Assembly (NCBI RefSeq): GCF_003675855.1 | Contig: NZ_RCIH01000008.1 | Coordinates: forward strand, 1-64,000 | DNA length: 64,000 bases | Direction: 5' to 3' | Source of the DNA: Halostella salina | GTDB taxonomy: Archaea; Halobacteriota; Halobacteria; Halobacteriales; Natronoarchaeaceae | Shown here: positions 16,876 through 26,428 of the stretch, piece by piece | Numbering within the stretch: the first letter of the stretch is position 1 | How the letters are laid out: every line of letters starts with the position of its first letter | Notes under the pieces: model-generated | Told to the model about the DNA's origin: nothing | Databases searched by the model: none | The model's input: the letters and a program-made list of their open reading frames with translations, nothing else | Position numbers and translations under genes: made by a program

Positions 16876-17225
16876 CGACCCGCCGATCCTAAACGAACGA
16901 TCCGTTTATTTACAATATTCGATACAGTTGGACATACTCCGAGCGCTAAAGGGCTTCGAGAATGGGTCTCCGTTCGAAATAGACCTGCCCGGTGGATATA
17001 TAATAAACGTAGTAAATATTTCTCCAGCCGAAACCCTCTACCGTTCCCCTCCGCTTTGGAGGCTATCGATCGGGCCGGCCGACCTAATTACAGCAATACT
17101 GTTGTAATTGAATCGCACTTCATCCCCAGTTTACACGGATAGATGTGTAATCCACGCAGCCACCGTTCGACAGGAGTAAACGACTGTCCGACGTACGGTG
17201 CCCTCCAGCGGACGTGCCCAGCCCG
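16876..17225. other. gene-free region with low-GC stretch
   Basis: 350 bp between convergent genes. From about 16890 to 17110 the sequence is markedly AT-richer than its surroundings (for example GGATATATAATAAACG near 16994). The short open frame across it has no recognisable product. Apart from the hairpin at 16890-16908 nothing functional is evident; it may be residual foreign DNA. Confidence 0.5.
16890..16908 (+). terminator. possible transcription terminator hairpin
   Basis: TAAACG (16890-16895) and CGTTTA (16903-16908) form a 6-bp stem with a 7-base loop, 15 bp after the stop of the luciferase-like gene, followed by TTTAC. The stem is short and archaeal termination relies mainly on T tracts, so this is weak. 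Confidence 0.35.
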
Positions 17226-17984
17226 TCACGTTAGCATGAAATCAAGCTGAATGACGTTTGCCGTGTCCTGGACGGCCTCCTGGAGCTGTTCGCGCCGGTC
17301 GGGTTCCGCGAACTGGCTGCAGGGACCGGAGACGCTGATCGAGCCGAGCGGCTCGTCCTCGACGAGCACCGCCGTCGCGATGCAGCACAGTCCCTCGACG
17401 CTCTCCTCGTTGTCGAAGGAGACTCCCGAATCCCGGATCTCGGCCAGTTCCTCGTGGAGCGCGGCACGGGAGGTGATCGTCTTCGCCGTGAACTCCGGCA
17501 GGCCGTGCTCGTCGACGATGGCGTCGACCCGTTCCTCGGACAGGTGCGCGAGGATTGCCTTCCCGGTGGCCGTCGCGTGCATCGGCCGCTGCTCCCCGAG
17601 GGACATGTACGCCTCCGTCGACCCGCTCGGGTTCGTCGCGTACACGCACGTCCCCCGGCCGCCTTCCTCGACGACCAGGTTCGTCCGTTCGCCGGTCTCG
17701 GCGGCCAGCGAGTCGAGTTCCGCTTTCCCCTGCCGGTAGATGTCGAAGTCGTGCTGGACGCTCGCTCCGAGCCGGAGGTACTGACAGCTCAACCGATACG
17801 CTCCGTTTTCCTTCACGAGATAGCCGCTCTCGTGCAGGGTGTGCAGATGAGTGTAGACGGTGCTTTTGGCCAGCGATACCTCCGCAGCTATTTCCGAGAC
17901 ACCGACGGGACCGAGACGCTCGATCGTTTCGACGATGTCGAACGAGCGTTCTAGCGCACCGATGGTTTTGGGAGAGTCACTCAT
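17226..17984 (-). CDS. IclR family transcriptional regulator
   Basis: 252-residue regulator. An N-terminal winged helix (residues 5-65, with VSEIAAEVSLAKSTVYTHLHTL) is followed by the IclR effector domain (about 75-250), including SLGEQRPMHATATGKAIL and SFDNEESVEGLCCIATAVL. IclR proteins sense small aromatic or organic acids and control catabolic operons. It is encoded next to the E1 beta/E1 alpha pair transcribed in the same direction (127 bp downstream of their end), so that operon or the divergent region are candidate targets. The ATG at 17984 gives the normal domain start. Confidence 0.92.
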   Translation of the reverse strand: MSDSPKTIGALERSFDIVETIERLGPVGVSEIAAEVSLAKSTVYTHLHTLHESGYLVKENGAYRLSCQYLRLGASVQHDFDIYRQGKAELDSLAAETGERTNLVVEEGGRGTCVYATNPSGSTEAYMSLGEQRPMHATATGKAILAHLSEERVDAIVDEHGLPEFTAKTITSRAALHEELAEIRDSGVSFDNEESVEGLCCIATAVLVEDEPLGSISVSGPCSQFAEPDRREQLQEAVQDTANVIQLDFMLT

Positions 17985-18111
17985 GATCGATCGATATGGT
18001 GGCAGGCGTGATAGTGTTTTCCCCACTGGGGGATATGCGTTCTCCAGTACCGAACGAGAGATCGACAGCCCCGGAACGTCGAGGGATGTGCACGGATCGA
18101 TGCAGAGCGCG

Positions 18112-19080
18112 TCAGTAGGTCACCGTTTCACGGATCGCTTCCTCGATGCGTGGCGGCTGGGGAATGTAGAAGTCCTCCATCGCCAGCAGCGGAACGGGCA
18201 CGTCGAACCCGGTGACGCGTTCGACGGGCGCTTCGAGGTACATCAGCGCCTCGTCGTTGATCGTGGCGATCAGCTCCCCGGCGAAGCCGCCGGTTTTCGG
18301 GGCCTCGTGGACCACGACGCAGCGCCCGGTCTTTTTCACCGATTCGACGACCGTCTCGCGGTCGAGCGGCGAGATGGAGCGCAGGTCGATCAGCTCCACG
18401 TCGACGTCGTCGAGCGCGTCGACGGCCTCTCGCGTCTTGTGCATCATCGCGCCCCACGCGACCACGGTCACGTCCTCCCCTTCCGCCCGGACGGCCGCCT
18501 TCCCGAGCGGTTCGGTGTACGTCCCCTCGGGCACCTCCCCGCGGAAGGAGCGATAGACGTGTTTCGGCTCCATGAACAGCACCGGGTCGGGGTCCCGAAC
18601 CGCGCTGATCAGCATCCCCTTGGCGTCGTGGGGGGTACTCGGCACGGCCACCTTCAGCCCGGGGACGTGCGCGTACGCCGCCTCCAGGCTCTCGGAGTGG
18701 TGTTCGAGCGCGCGGACGCCGGCCCCGTACGGCGTCCGGACGGTCATCGGCGCGGTGAGCTCGCCCCGGGTCCGCCACCGGATCCGGCTGGCGTTCGTCA
18801 CGAGCTGGTCGAACGCCGGCGGGAGGAACCCGGAGAACTGGATCTCGGCGATCGGGCGGAACCCGTAGGTAGCCAGTCCGATCGCAGCGCCGACGATCCC
18901 GATCTCCGAGAGGGGCGTATCGAGGACGCGCTCGCCGCCGAACTCGTCCTGAAGTCCTTCCGTCGCGCGGAACACGCCGCCGGATTCGGCCACGTCCTCC
19001 CCGAAGACGAGCGTCCGGTCGTCGTTGCCCATCTCCTCGTGCATCGCGTCGTTTATCGCCTCGACGATTGTCGCCTGCAT
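18112..19080 (-). CDS. 2-oxoacid dehydrogenase E1 component, beta subunit
   Basis: 322-residue beta subunit of a branched-chain 2-oxoacid/pyruvate dehydrogenase-type E1. Family segments seen are the ThDP-activating Glu in VFGEDVAESGGVF, then LDTPLSEIGIVGAAIGLA, and the C-terminal domain from about residue 200 with VVVHEAPKTGGFAGELIA. E1 decarboxylates a 2-oxoacid and transfers the acyl group to lipoyl-E2. The alpha subunit gene lies 2 bp upstream, so the pair is co-transcribed. No E2 or E3 gene is in the window, so partners must be encoded elsewhere. Many haloarchaea carry such complexes, and substrates differ among paralogues. Confidence 0.92.
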   Translation of the reverse strand: MQATIVEAINDAMHEEMGNDDRTLVFGEDVAESGGVFRATEGLQDEFGGERVLDTPLSEIGIVGAAIGLATYGFRPIAEIQFSGFLPPAFDQLVTNASRIRWRTRGELTAPMTVRTPYGAGVRALEHHSESLEAAYAHVPGLKVAVPSTPHDAKGMLISAVRDPDPVLFMEPKHVYRSFRGEVPEGTYTEPLGKAAVRAEGEDVTVVAWGAMMHKTREAVDALDDVDVELIDLRSISPLDRETVVESVKKTGRCVVVHEAPKTGGFAGELIATINDEALMYLEAPVERVTGFDVPVPLLAMEDFYIPQPPRIEEAIRETVTY

Positions 19081-19082
19081 GG

Positions 19083-20240
19083 TCACCCCTTGGGCCGCTG
19101 CTCGATGTAGTCGTACATGTCGGGGCGGCGCTCCAGCAGTTCCTCGAACTCCTCCAGCTGGCGGTGGAGTTCGGGCGGCGTCTCCGCGTGGAGGTACTCG
19201 AATATCTCCGACACCTCGCGCTCGGCGAAGTCGTCGGCGGCGTCGACCGCCTCGTCGAACATCTCGTCGACCTCGTCGCGGACCTCGTCCTCGTCGATGT
19301 CCTCGTACAGCCCTTCCGACTTGAGGAACTCGCGGTAGCGCTCCAGCGGATCGCGCTGGGCCCAGTCCTCGACCTCCTCCTCGTCGCGGTAGCGGTTCGG
19401 GTCGTCGCTGGTCGTGTGGGCCGCGCGGCGGTACGTGACGGCCTCGACCAGCACCGGGTCGCCGGCGAGTGCCCGCTCGCGAGCGGCGGTGACGGCCTCG
19501 TACACGGCGAGCACGTCGTTCCCGTCGACGCGGATGGCGTCGAGCCCGTAGCCCAGCGCCTTCTGCGCGACCGTGTCGGCGGCGGTCTGACCGTCGAACG
19601 ACAGCGAGATAGCGTACTGGTTGTTCTGCGTGAAGAACACGGCGGGCGCGTCGATGACGCCGGCGAAGTTGATCCCCTCGTGGAACGCCCCGGTCGACGT
19701 CGCGCCGTCGCCGAGGTTGGCGAAGGCGATGGCGTCGTCGCCGTTCAGTTTCATCCCCCACGCCGTCCCGGCGGCGACCGGGATGTGCGAGCCGATGGAG
19801 ATGGCGACGCCGAAGGCGTTGGTCCCCTCCATCTTCGAGGCGTCCTCGATGCCGCGCCAGTACAGCAGCAGGTCCCGCAGCGACAGGCCGTGGATCAGCA
19901 GCGTGCCCGCCTCGCGGCCGTACGGGAACACGCGGTCCGCGTCGTCGATGGCGAACCCGCTTCCCACGATGCTGGCCTCCTGCCCCCGCCCGGAGGCGTA
20001 GGTCCCGAGCCGCCCCCGACGCTGGAGCTTGGTCGCGCGCTCGTCGACGACGCGCTGGAGCACCATCCAGCGATAGAGGTCACACAGTGCGTCGTCGCTC
20101 AGGTCGGGTATCGCCGCCCGGTCGTACGTCCCGTCCGGTTCCAGGATCCGGTGGACGCCGATGTCGATATCCGCCTGTGACAGCGTCTCGACGTCGGCGT
20201 CGACCGATCCTGCGGTTAACGGTCGCAAGTCCTCGGTCAT
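19083..20240 (-). CDS. 2-oxoacid dehydrogenase E1 component, alpha subunit
   Basis: 385-residue alpha subunit carrying the ThDP-binding motif: NLGDGATSTGAFHEGINFA through TQNNQYAISL, matching the GDG...N pattern. The substrate-pocket region ASGRGQEASIVGSGFAI and the phosphorylation-loop region YRRAAHTTSDDPNRYRD are as in branched-chain E1 alpha proteins. With the beta subunit it would form an alpha2-beta2 E1. The substrate (pyruvate, branched-chain oxoacid or 2-oxobutyrate type) is not determined by sequence alone. Expression probably starts in the AT-rich stretch near 20277-20300. Confidence 0.92.
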   Translation of the reverse strand: MTEDLRPLTAGSVDADVETLSQADIDIGVHRILEPDGTYDRAAIPDLSDDALCDLYRWMVLQRVVDERATKLQRRGRLGTYASGRGQEASIVGSGFAIDDADRVFPYGREAGTLLIHGLSLRDLLLYWRGIEDASKMEGTNAFGVAISIGSHIPVAAGTAWGMKLNGDDAIAFANLGDGATSTGAFHEGINFAGVIDAPAVFFTQNNQYAISLSFDGQTAADTVAQKALGYGLDAIRVDGNDVLAVYEAVTAARERALAGDPVLVEAVTYRRAAHTTSDDPNRYRDEEEVEDWAQRDPLERYREFLKSEGLYEDIDEDEVRDEVDEMFDEAVDAADDFAEREVSEIFEYLHAETPPELHRQLEEFEELLERRPDMYDYIEQRPKG

Positions 20241-20391
20241 TCGCGTCTCACATCCGATACCGGGAGAAGGTAACGGTTAACATTTATTGAACAATTCTGT
20301 CAGGTGGTCGCGCGGTCGTTGACGGCGTGACGATAGCCGAGGGCGACGGGGAAAGCGTTACGGTGGCGGGACACCGGGGTTTCGGTAGAGC

Positions 20392-20898
20392 ATGTCACAC
20401 GTCGAGGCGTTCGAGCAGGCGCTGGCGGACCGACCGGTCACCGTCGACCGTATCACCGCCACCGAGTTCCCGGGTCGCATCGAGGCACAGCTCGACCCAC
20501 CGGCGGTCGGCGTCCCCCTCCCGTTCGAGGGCGTGTCGCTGTCCGGCCTCCCGGTGGAACTGAACCCGACGCCGTCGGAACTGACGGCGGCGACGACCGG
20601 CGTCACGCCGGTCGGGCCGGCCGTCGCGGAGTACGGGTCGGTCGTCGTGCAGTCCGGTGTCGAGGGTGCCGAAGGGGTGAGCCTCTACCCGGACAAGCAC
20701 GTCGCGGTGCTGGCGGCCAGCGACGTGGTCGGCTCCCTGACCGACGCGGTCGCCGCCCTCTCGGGACCGATCGCGGACGGCGACCTGTCGAGCGCGGTTA
20801 TCGCCACCGGGCCGAGCGGCACCGCCGACATGGGGTCGCTCGTCTACGGCGCGCACGGCCCGGAGACGGTTCACGTCGTCGTGCTGGAGGACCGATGA
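20392..20898 (+). CDS. LUD-domain protein, LutC-like
   Basis: 168-residue protein of the LUD/LutC family, the small subunit of the non-FAD iron-sulfur lactate oxidation system (LutABC). Typical strands are VTPVGPAVAEYGSVVVQSG, YPDKHVAVLAASDVVGSL and the last segment IATGPSGTADMGSLVYGAHGPE. The ATGA overlap with the next gene (4 bp) shows strict coupling, and its neighbour supplies LutB and LutA in one chain, so all three Lut parts are present. Lactate is the known substrate in bacteria; a related 2-hydroxyacid is possible. Confidence 0.88.
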   Translation: MSHVEAFEQALADRPVTVDRITATEFPGRIEAQLDPPAVGVPLPFEGVSLSGLPVELNPTPSELTAATTGVTPVGPAVAEYGSVVVQSGVEGAEGVSLYPDKHVAVLAASDVVGSLTDAVAALSGPIADGDLSSAVIATGPSGTADMGSLVYGAHGPETVHVVVLEDR

Positions 20899-23150
20899 GC
20901 GGGGACGCGCGGCGGGAGCGGGCGGCACACATCCGGGAACTGCTCCGCACGGAGGGGGACAACGTCAGCGAGAACGTCGGCACGTTCAACGAGGGGCGGT
21001 ACCGGCGCTACGCCGAGATGGACGACGTGGACGAACTGCGGGCGGAGGCCCGGGCGATCAAGGAGGACGCAATCGAGCGCCTCCCCGACCTGATCGAGCA
21101 ACTCCGCGAGACCGTCGAGGGGAACGGCGGCACCGTCTACCTCGCGGACGACGCGGCCGACGCGAACGAGTACGTGCAGTCGGTCGCGACCGACATCGAC
21201 GCCGGCACCGCCGTCAAGAGCAAGTCGATGACCAGCGAGGAGATCGAGGTCAACGACGCCCTCGCCGAGGTCGGCGTCGACACCTACGAGACGGATCTCG
21301 CCGAGTTCGTCCTCCAGCTGGACGACGAGGAACCGAGCCACATCGTCGCGCCGGCGGTCCACCGGTCCCGCGAGGACATCGCCGAACTGTTCGAGCGCCG
21401 CTTCGACCTCGACGAACCGCTGGAGACCGCCGAGGAACTGACGACCTTCGCCAGCGACTATCTGGAGGAGCGGGTCGCCGAGGCCGACATCGGGATGACC
21501 GGGGCGAACTTCGTCACCGCCGACACGGGGACGCTCGCCCTGGTGACGAACGAGGGCAACGCCCGGAAATGCGCCGTCGCGCCCGAGACCCACGTCGCTG
21601 TCGCCGGCGTCGAGAAGATCCTGCCGAGCCTCGCCGACCTGCCGCCGTTCCTCGAACTCATCGGCCCGGCCGGCGCGGGACAGGACGTGACCGCCTACCT
21701 CTCGCTGCTGACGCCGCCGGTCGACACGCCCGCGATCGACTTCGACGCCCCCGACACGCCGGGCTTTGGCGACCCGGACGAGCGCGACTTTCACCTCGTA
21801 CTCATCGACAACGGCCGGATGGAGATGCGCGCGGACGACGACCTCCGGGAGACGCTGTACTGCGTCCGCTGCGGTGCCTGCGCGAACAGCTGCGCCAACT
21901 TCCAGCAGGTCGGCGGCCACGCCTTCGGTGGGGAGACGTACAGCGGCGGCATTGCGACCGGGTGGGAGGCCGGCGTCCACGGCGAGGAGAGCGCGGCCGA
22001 GTTCAACGACCTCTGTACCGGCTGCTCGCGCTGCGTCGACGCCTGCCCGGTGAACATCGACATCCCGTGGATCAACACCGTGGTCCGGGACCGGCTGAAC
22101 CGGAACGACGACCCCGACGCGTTCGACCACCTCGTTGAGGGACTGACCCCGGACGCCGAACCCGGCGGGATGGACCTCGGGAAGCGCCTGTTCGGCAACT
22201 TCGAGACGCTCGCGGCGGTGGGGAGCATGACCGCGCCGCTGTCGAACGCCGTCGGCGACTCGCGGCCGGTCCGGGCCGCGCTGGAGCGCGTCGTGGGGGT
22301 CGACCGCCGCCGCGACCTCCCCCGGTTCCGCCGGGAGACGTTCCGCGACTGGTTCGAGGCGCGCGACGCCGACGGCCCCGACGACCCGGCGCGTTCGGTC
22401 GCGCTCTACCCGGACGTGTACACGAACTACGTCCGCCCGGAGCGCGGGAAAGCGGCGGTACGGCTCCTCGAAGCACTCGGCGTCGACGTGGTCGTCCCCG
22501 ACGCCGGCGGGAGCGGCCGCGCGCCGCTCTCCCAGGGAATGATCGCAACCGCGCGTGACCGTGCCGAAGCCGTCCGAGACGTACTCACTCCGGACATCGC
22601 CGCCGGCCGGGACGTGGTCGCCGTCGAGCCGAGCGACCTCGCGATGTTCCGCGGCGAGTACGAGCGCCTGCTTCCGGAGAGCGACGCCGAGCGGCTGGCC
22701 GACAACAGCTACGAGGTGCTGGAGTACGCGTACGGGCTGCTGGAGAACGATGCGGACGCCGCGGCGCTCGCTGGACCGGAAGCCGCCGAGACGCCCCGGG
22801 CGGCGGCCGAGCACGGCGTGGCATACCACTCCCATTGCCAGCAACGCACGCTGGGGCTCGAAGCGCACACGGTCGCCGTGCTGGAGGCGGCCGGCTACGA
22901 CGTGGTCACCTCCGACGTGGAGTGTTGCGGCATGGCCGGCAGCTTCGGCTACAAGACCGAGTACTACGACCTGAGCGAGGCGGTCGGCGACGAACTCCGC
23001 GAGCAGTTCACCGACGCCGACGCCGCGGACCGCCTGCTGCTCGCCAGCGGCACTTCCTGTCTCGACCAGATGGACTCGCTGTTCGAGCGTCGGGGGTACC
23101 ACCCGGTCCGCCTCCTCGACCCGGCGGGCGATCCGGGCTCCGGAGCGTGA
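20895..23150 (+). CDS. LutB-LutA fusion, iron-sulfur 2-hydroxyacid (lactate) oxidation protein
   Basis: 751 residues. The first part (to about 300) is the LUD domain of LutB, with the segment SKSMTSEEIEVNDALAEVG. Two [4Fe-4S] ferredoxin motifs follow: YCVRCGACANSC near 320 and CTGCSRCVDACPVNID near 373. The C-terminal half is LutA/GlpC-like with cysteine-rich CCG-type sites at YHSHCQQRTL (about 644) and VECCGMAGSFGY (about 675). In Bacillus these are separate proteins. The fusion with LutC directly upstream gives a two-gene lut operon. Electron acceptor is probably the quinone pool (known for the family). Confidence 0.88.
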   Translation: MSGDARRERAAHIRELLRTEGDNVSENVGTFNEGRYRRYAEMDDVDELRAEARAIKEDAIERLPDLIEQLRETVEGNGGTVYLADDAADANEYVQSVATDIDAGTAVKSKSMTSEEIEVNDALAEVGVDTYETDLAEFVLQLDDEEPSHIVAPAVHRSREDIAELFERRFDLDEPLETAEELTTFASDYLEERVAEADIGMTGANFVTADTGTLALVTNEGNARKCAVAPETHVAVAGVEKILPSLADLPPFLELIGPAGAGQDVTAYLSLLTPPVDTPAIDFDAPDTPGFGDPDERDFHLVLIDNGRMEMRADDDLRETLYCVRCGACANSCANFQQVGGHAFGGETYSGGIATGWEAGVHGEESAAEFNDLCTGCSRCVDACPVNIDIPWINTVVRDRLNRNDDPDAFDHLVEGLTPDAEPGGMDLGKRLFGNFETLAAVGSMTAPLSNAVGDSRPVRAALERVVGVDRRRDLPRFRRETFRDWFEARDADGPDDPARSVALYPDVYTNYVRPERGKAAVRLLEALGVDVVVPDAGGSGRAPLSQGMIATARDRAEAVRDVLTPDIAAGRDVVAVEPSDLAMFRGEYERLLPESDAERLADNSYEVLEYAYGLLENDADAAALAGPEAAETPRAAAEHGVAYHSHCQQRTLGLEAHTVAVLEAAGYDVVTSDVECCGMAGSFGYKTEYYDLSEAVGDELREQFTDADAADRLLLASGTSCLDQMDSLFERRGYHPVRLLDPAGDPGSGA

Positions 23151-23215
23151 CGTTGGTCTAAATTCGTTATAGATACCCAAAGCTATATGCGGGGTGGCAA
23201 CACAGTACCGATAGA

Positions 23216-24469
23216 ATGTCCGATAACAAGCAGCAGGGGGAGAGTACATCCACCCGTCGCCGCGACGTGCTCCGAGCCACGGCGGGCGTCGGCGCAACGA
23301 GTCTGGTCGGCGTAACTGGCTGTCTCACCGGTGGTGGCGGCAACGGTGATACGATTACGATCGGCTGGATGTACCCGCACACGGGGTCGTACAGCGGTCT
23401 CGCGGCGTACCAGGAGGAGGGTGCGAAGCTGGCGATCGAACAGCTCAACGAGAACGGCGGCATCGACGGCAACGACGTCGAGGCGCTCCACGAGGACAGT
23501 CAGGCCGACCCCTCGACGGCGCGGCAGGTCGCACGGCGGTTCGTCGAGGACGAGGGCGTCGACGTCGTGATGGGAACCATCTCCAGTTCGGCGGGGTCGG
23601 CGGTTCAGTCGTACACCGAACAACGGGACGTCCCGTTCTTCCCGGACATCGCGGCCGACGAGATCACGACGGAATCGTGTACGCGGAACACGTTCCGCTA
23701 CGAGACCCGCGCCTCCCAGACCGCGACCGCCGCGGCCGGGTGGGCCGTCGAGAACTTCGGCACGAACATGTGGGTCCACAACGCCGACTACCTGTGGGGC
23801 AACAGCGTTGCCAGCGCCTGGAAGTCGGAGGCACAGGCAGCGAACAGCGACGTGAACGTCGTCGGCGAGACCACGAGTCAGCTGGGCGCGACCGACTTCT
23901 CGTCGTACATCAGCCAGATGGCCGACTCCGACGCCGAGTGGGTCGTCACCGGCGTCAACGGCGGCGACGCCGTGCAGTTCCTGAAGCAGGCCCAGAGCGC
24001 CGGCCTCAAGGACGAGATGACGATCGTCAGCCCGGTCAACTCCTTCCAGTTCATCCGGAAGGCCGCACCCGAGGCCGCGGTCGGCACGTACTCCGCCGTG
24101 CGCTACTTCGAGGAGTACGACTCCTCCGAGAACGAGGAGTTCGTCAGCCTCTACGAGGACCGGTGGGACCAGCCCCCGGACAACTTCGCGCACGTCTCCT
24201 GGACGCACATGCAGATGTACGCCCAGGCGGTCGAGGAGGCAGGGTCGACGAACCTCGACGACCTCGTCGACGCGCTGACGAGCATCGAGTACACTTCCCC
24301 GATGGGGACGACGCAGTTCCGCGAGTGCGACCACCAGGCGGTCCGGCCGTACAACGTCGGCGAGATCGTCGAACCCAGCGAGTACGACTGGCCCGCCATC
24401 GACGTCACGCAGACCGTCTCCGCGGAGGACACGATGATCCCCTGCGAGGAGACGGGCTGTGAGTTCTAG
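23216..24469 (+). CDS. Liv-type ABC transporter substrate-binding lipoprotein
   Basis: 417-residue type I periplasmic-binding protein of the branched-chain amino acid (LivK/amide-urea) class. The N-terminus has a twin-arginine signal with lipobox: STRRRDVLRATAGVG, then VGVTGC, with lipidation expected on the Cys and a GGGGN linker after it. The mature part starts TITIGWMYPHTGSYSG and includes the effector-fold VVMGTISSSAGSAV. It heads an operon with the permease and two ATPases. The ligand could be an amino acid or another organic acid; nearby catabolic genes make an aromatic or hydroxy acid possible. Confidence 0.92.
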   Translation: MSDNKQQGESTSTRRRDVLRATAGVGATSLVGVTGCLTGGGGNGDTITIGWMYPHTGSYSGLAAYQEEGAKLAIEQLNENGGIDGNDVEALHEDSQADPSTARQVARRFVEDEGVDVVMGTISSSAGSAVQSYTEQRDVPFFPDIAADEITTESCTRNTFRYETRASQTATAAAGWAVENFGTNMWVHNADYLWGNSVASAWKSEAQAANSDVNVVGETTSQLGATDFSSYISQMADSDAEWVVTGVNGGDAVQFLKQAQSAGLKDEMTIVSPVNSFQFIRKAAPEAAVGTYSAVRYFEEYDSSENEEFVSLYEDRWDQPPDNFAHVSWTHMQMYAQAVEEAGSTNLDDLVDALTSIEYTSPMGTTQFRECDHQAVRPYNVGEIVEPSEYDWPAIDVTQTVSAEDTMIPCEETGCEF

Positions 24470-24475
24470 CCCCCG

Positions 24476-26428
24476 ATGACTAGCGCATCCCTGTTCATCA
24501 CACAACTGCTGAACGGGCTCACGCTGGGGATCCTGTATCTCCTGATCGCGGCCGGGCTGTCCGTCATCTTCGGCATGACGGACATCATCAACTTCGCCCA
24601 CGGCGCGATGTACATGCTCGGGGCGTACGTCGGGCTGTCGGTCATCGACGTGACCGGGAGCTTCTGGCTCGCCTTGCTGCTGGCTCCGATCGCCGTCGCG
24701 GTGCTGGGCGGCGTGGTCGAGCGGCTGACGCTCCACCGGATCTACGACCGCGACCCGCTGTACCACATCATCCTCACGTTCGGCGTGATGCTGATGATCA
24801 CCGAGGGCGTCGAGTTCATCTGGGGCTCCCAGCCACAGCAGTTCTCGACCCCCGAGATCCTGTCCGGCACCGCCGCGCTCGAACTCGGCTCGATCGCGAT
24901 CAGCTACCCGGTGTACAAGCTGTTCCTGATCGCCGCCGGGGTAGCCGTCGCCGGGCTGGTGTGGGCGCTGTTTCGCTTCACCGAGTTCGGTCTCATCGTC
25001 CGGGCCGGGGCGCAGAACCCCGACACCGTGCGGCTGCTCGGGATCGACGTGTCGAACTACTTCACGCTCGTGTTCGCGCTGGGTGCCGGCCTCGCTGGTG
25101 CGGCCGGGGTGCTCGCTGCGCCGTTCCTCAGCGTCTCCCCGACGATGGGGGACTCGATCCTGATCATCGCCTTCATCACCGTCGTCGTCGGCGGTCTGGG
25201 GAGCTTCCGCGGTTCAGCGATCGCCGCGATCCTGATCGGGCTGGTGGAGTCGATGGGGAACGTGTTCGTCCCCCAGCTCACCGGCTTCTCGGTGTACCTG
25301 CTGATGCTGCTCGTGTTGCTCGTGCGCCCGCAGGGGCTGCTCGGGGAGTACAAGGTGCGCGACGCCTCGACGAAGGTGTCGTTCGACGAGGTGATCCGGC
25401 CCGTCCGGCTCACTTCCAAGCCCGTGCTGGCGACGCTGGGCGTGCTGGCGCTGGTTCCGCTCGGGATCAACATCATCTACTCCCAGTACTACGTCGGGCT
25501 GCTGTCGCTCATCTTCATCTGGGCGCTGCTGGCGCTGAGCCTCGACATCGTCATGGGCTACATGGGACTGCTGTCCTTCGGCCACGCGGCGTTCTGGGGC
25601 GGCGGCGCGTACATCACCGTGTACGCGATGGTGAACTACATCGACCAGTACCTCTTTGCCGTTTCCATCGCGGCGCTCGCCTGTGGCGTCGTCGCATGGG
25701 GGATCGGCGCGCTGTCGATCCGGCTTACGGGCGTCTACTTCGCCATGATCACGCTCGCTTTTGCCGAACTGTTCCACCAGGTCGCCGTCACCTGGTCGGA
25801 CGTGACCGGCGGCGTCAACGGGCTGATCATGCCGATCCCGTCGATGTTCGGTGTCAACCTGGGTAACACGACGACGTTCTACTACCTCACGCTGGTCGTC
25901 ATGGTCCTGACGTACGCGGCCTCGGTGCGGGTGCTTGACTCGCCCTTCGGCCGCGTGGTCAAGGCGATCCGCGAGAGCGAGCGCCGGACCGCGTCGCTGG
26001 GCTACGACACGAACAAGTTCAAGCGCCGCGCCTTCGCGTTCTCGGGCGTCGTCGGCGGCCTCGCCGGCGGCCTTGTGGCCGGTTACCGCTGGTTCGTCAG
26101 CCCCGAGTCGCTCCACTGGACTATCTCGGGCGACGCCGTCATCGCGATGATGCTCGGCGGGATGGGCACCCTGTTCGGCCCGATGATCGGGGCCGGGGTG
26201 TTCGTCGGTATCAGCGAGGGCGTGTCCGCGTACTTCGACCAGTGGCGGTTCTTCCTCGGGCTGTTCCTGGTGCTGATCGTCATGTTCGCCCCGCGGGGCA
26301 TCGTGAGCCTCCCGCGGGTGGTCGCCGACTCGCCGCTCGGCGGCTGGCTGCCGTCGCTCGGCGACGGCGACGACCCCGACGTGACCGGCTACGAGGGCGC
26401 TGCGGCCAAGGAGGGTGAGAAGGAATGA
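24476..26428 (+). CDS. Liv-type ABC permease, LivH-LivM fusion
   Basis: 650-residue integral membrane protein that joins both permease subunits. Residues 1-290 match LivH (TSASLFITQLLNGLTLGILY start, DIINFAHGAMYMLGAY loop, LGAGLAGAAGVLAAPF), and from about 310 the second half matches LivM (LDIVMGYMGLLSFGHAAFWG, AIRESERRTASLGYDTNKFK coupling helix). Each half has multiple hydrophobic segments, about 8 plus 9-10. The usual arrangement has separate livH and livM genes. It starts 6 bp after the binding-protein gene and overlaps the ATPase gene by 4 bp (ATGA). Confidence 0.92.
   Translation: MTSASLFITQLLNGLTLGILYLLIAAGLSVIFGMTDIINFAHGAMYMLGAYVGLSVIDVTGSFWLALLLAPIAVAVLGGVVERLTLHRIYDRDPLYHIILTFGVMLMITEGVEFIWGSQPQQFSTPEILSGTAALELGSIAISYPVYKLFLIAAGVAVAGLVWALFRFTEFGLIVRAGAQNPDTVRLLGIDVSNYFTLVFALGAGLAGAAGVLAAPFLSVSPTMGDSILIIAFITVVVGGLGSFRGSAIAAILIGLVESMGNVFVPQLTGFSVYLLMLLVLLVRPQGLLGEYKVRDASTKVSFDEVIRPVRLTSKPVLATLGVLALVPLGINIIYSQYYVGLLSLIFIWALLALSLDIVMGYMGLLSFGHAAFWGGGAYITVYAMVNYIDQYLFAVSIAALACGVVAWGIGALSIRLTGVYFAMITLAFAELFHQVAVTWSDVTGGVNGLIMPIPSMFGVNLGNTTTFYYLTLVVMVLTYAASVRVLDSPFGRVVKAIRESERRTASLGYDTNKFKRRAFAFSGVVGGLAGGLVAGYRWFVSPESLHWTISGDAVIAMMLGGMGTLFGPMIGAGVFVGISEGVSAYFDQWRFFLGLFLVLIVMFAPRGIVSLPRVVADSPLGGWLPSLGDGDDPDVTGYEGAAAKEGEKE

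Noticed and set aside
16832-17107. A short plus-strand frame in the AT-rich gap
   Set aside because: No motif, no start signal, and low similarity to halophile proteins in composition. It is probably non-coding.
20871-23297. An 808-codon minus-strand open frame opposite the LutB-LutA gene
   Set aside because: High G+C creates long antisense frames. The plus-strand product has Fe-S motifs and family similarity; the minus-strand one has none.
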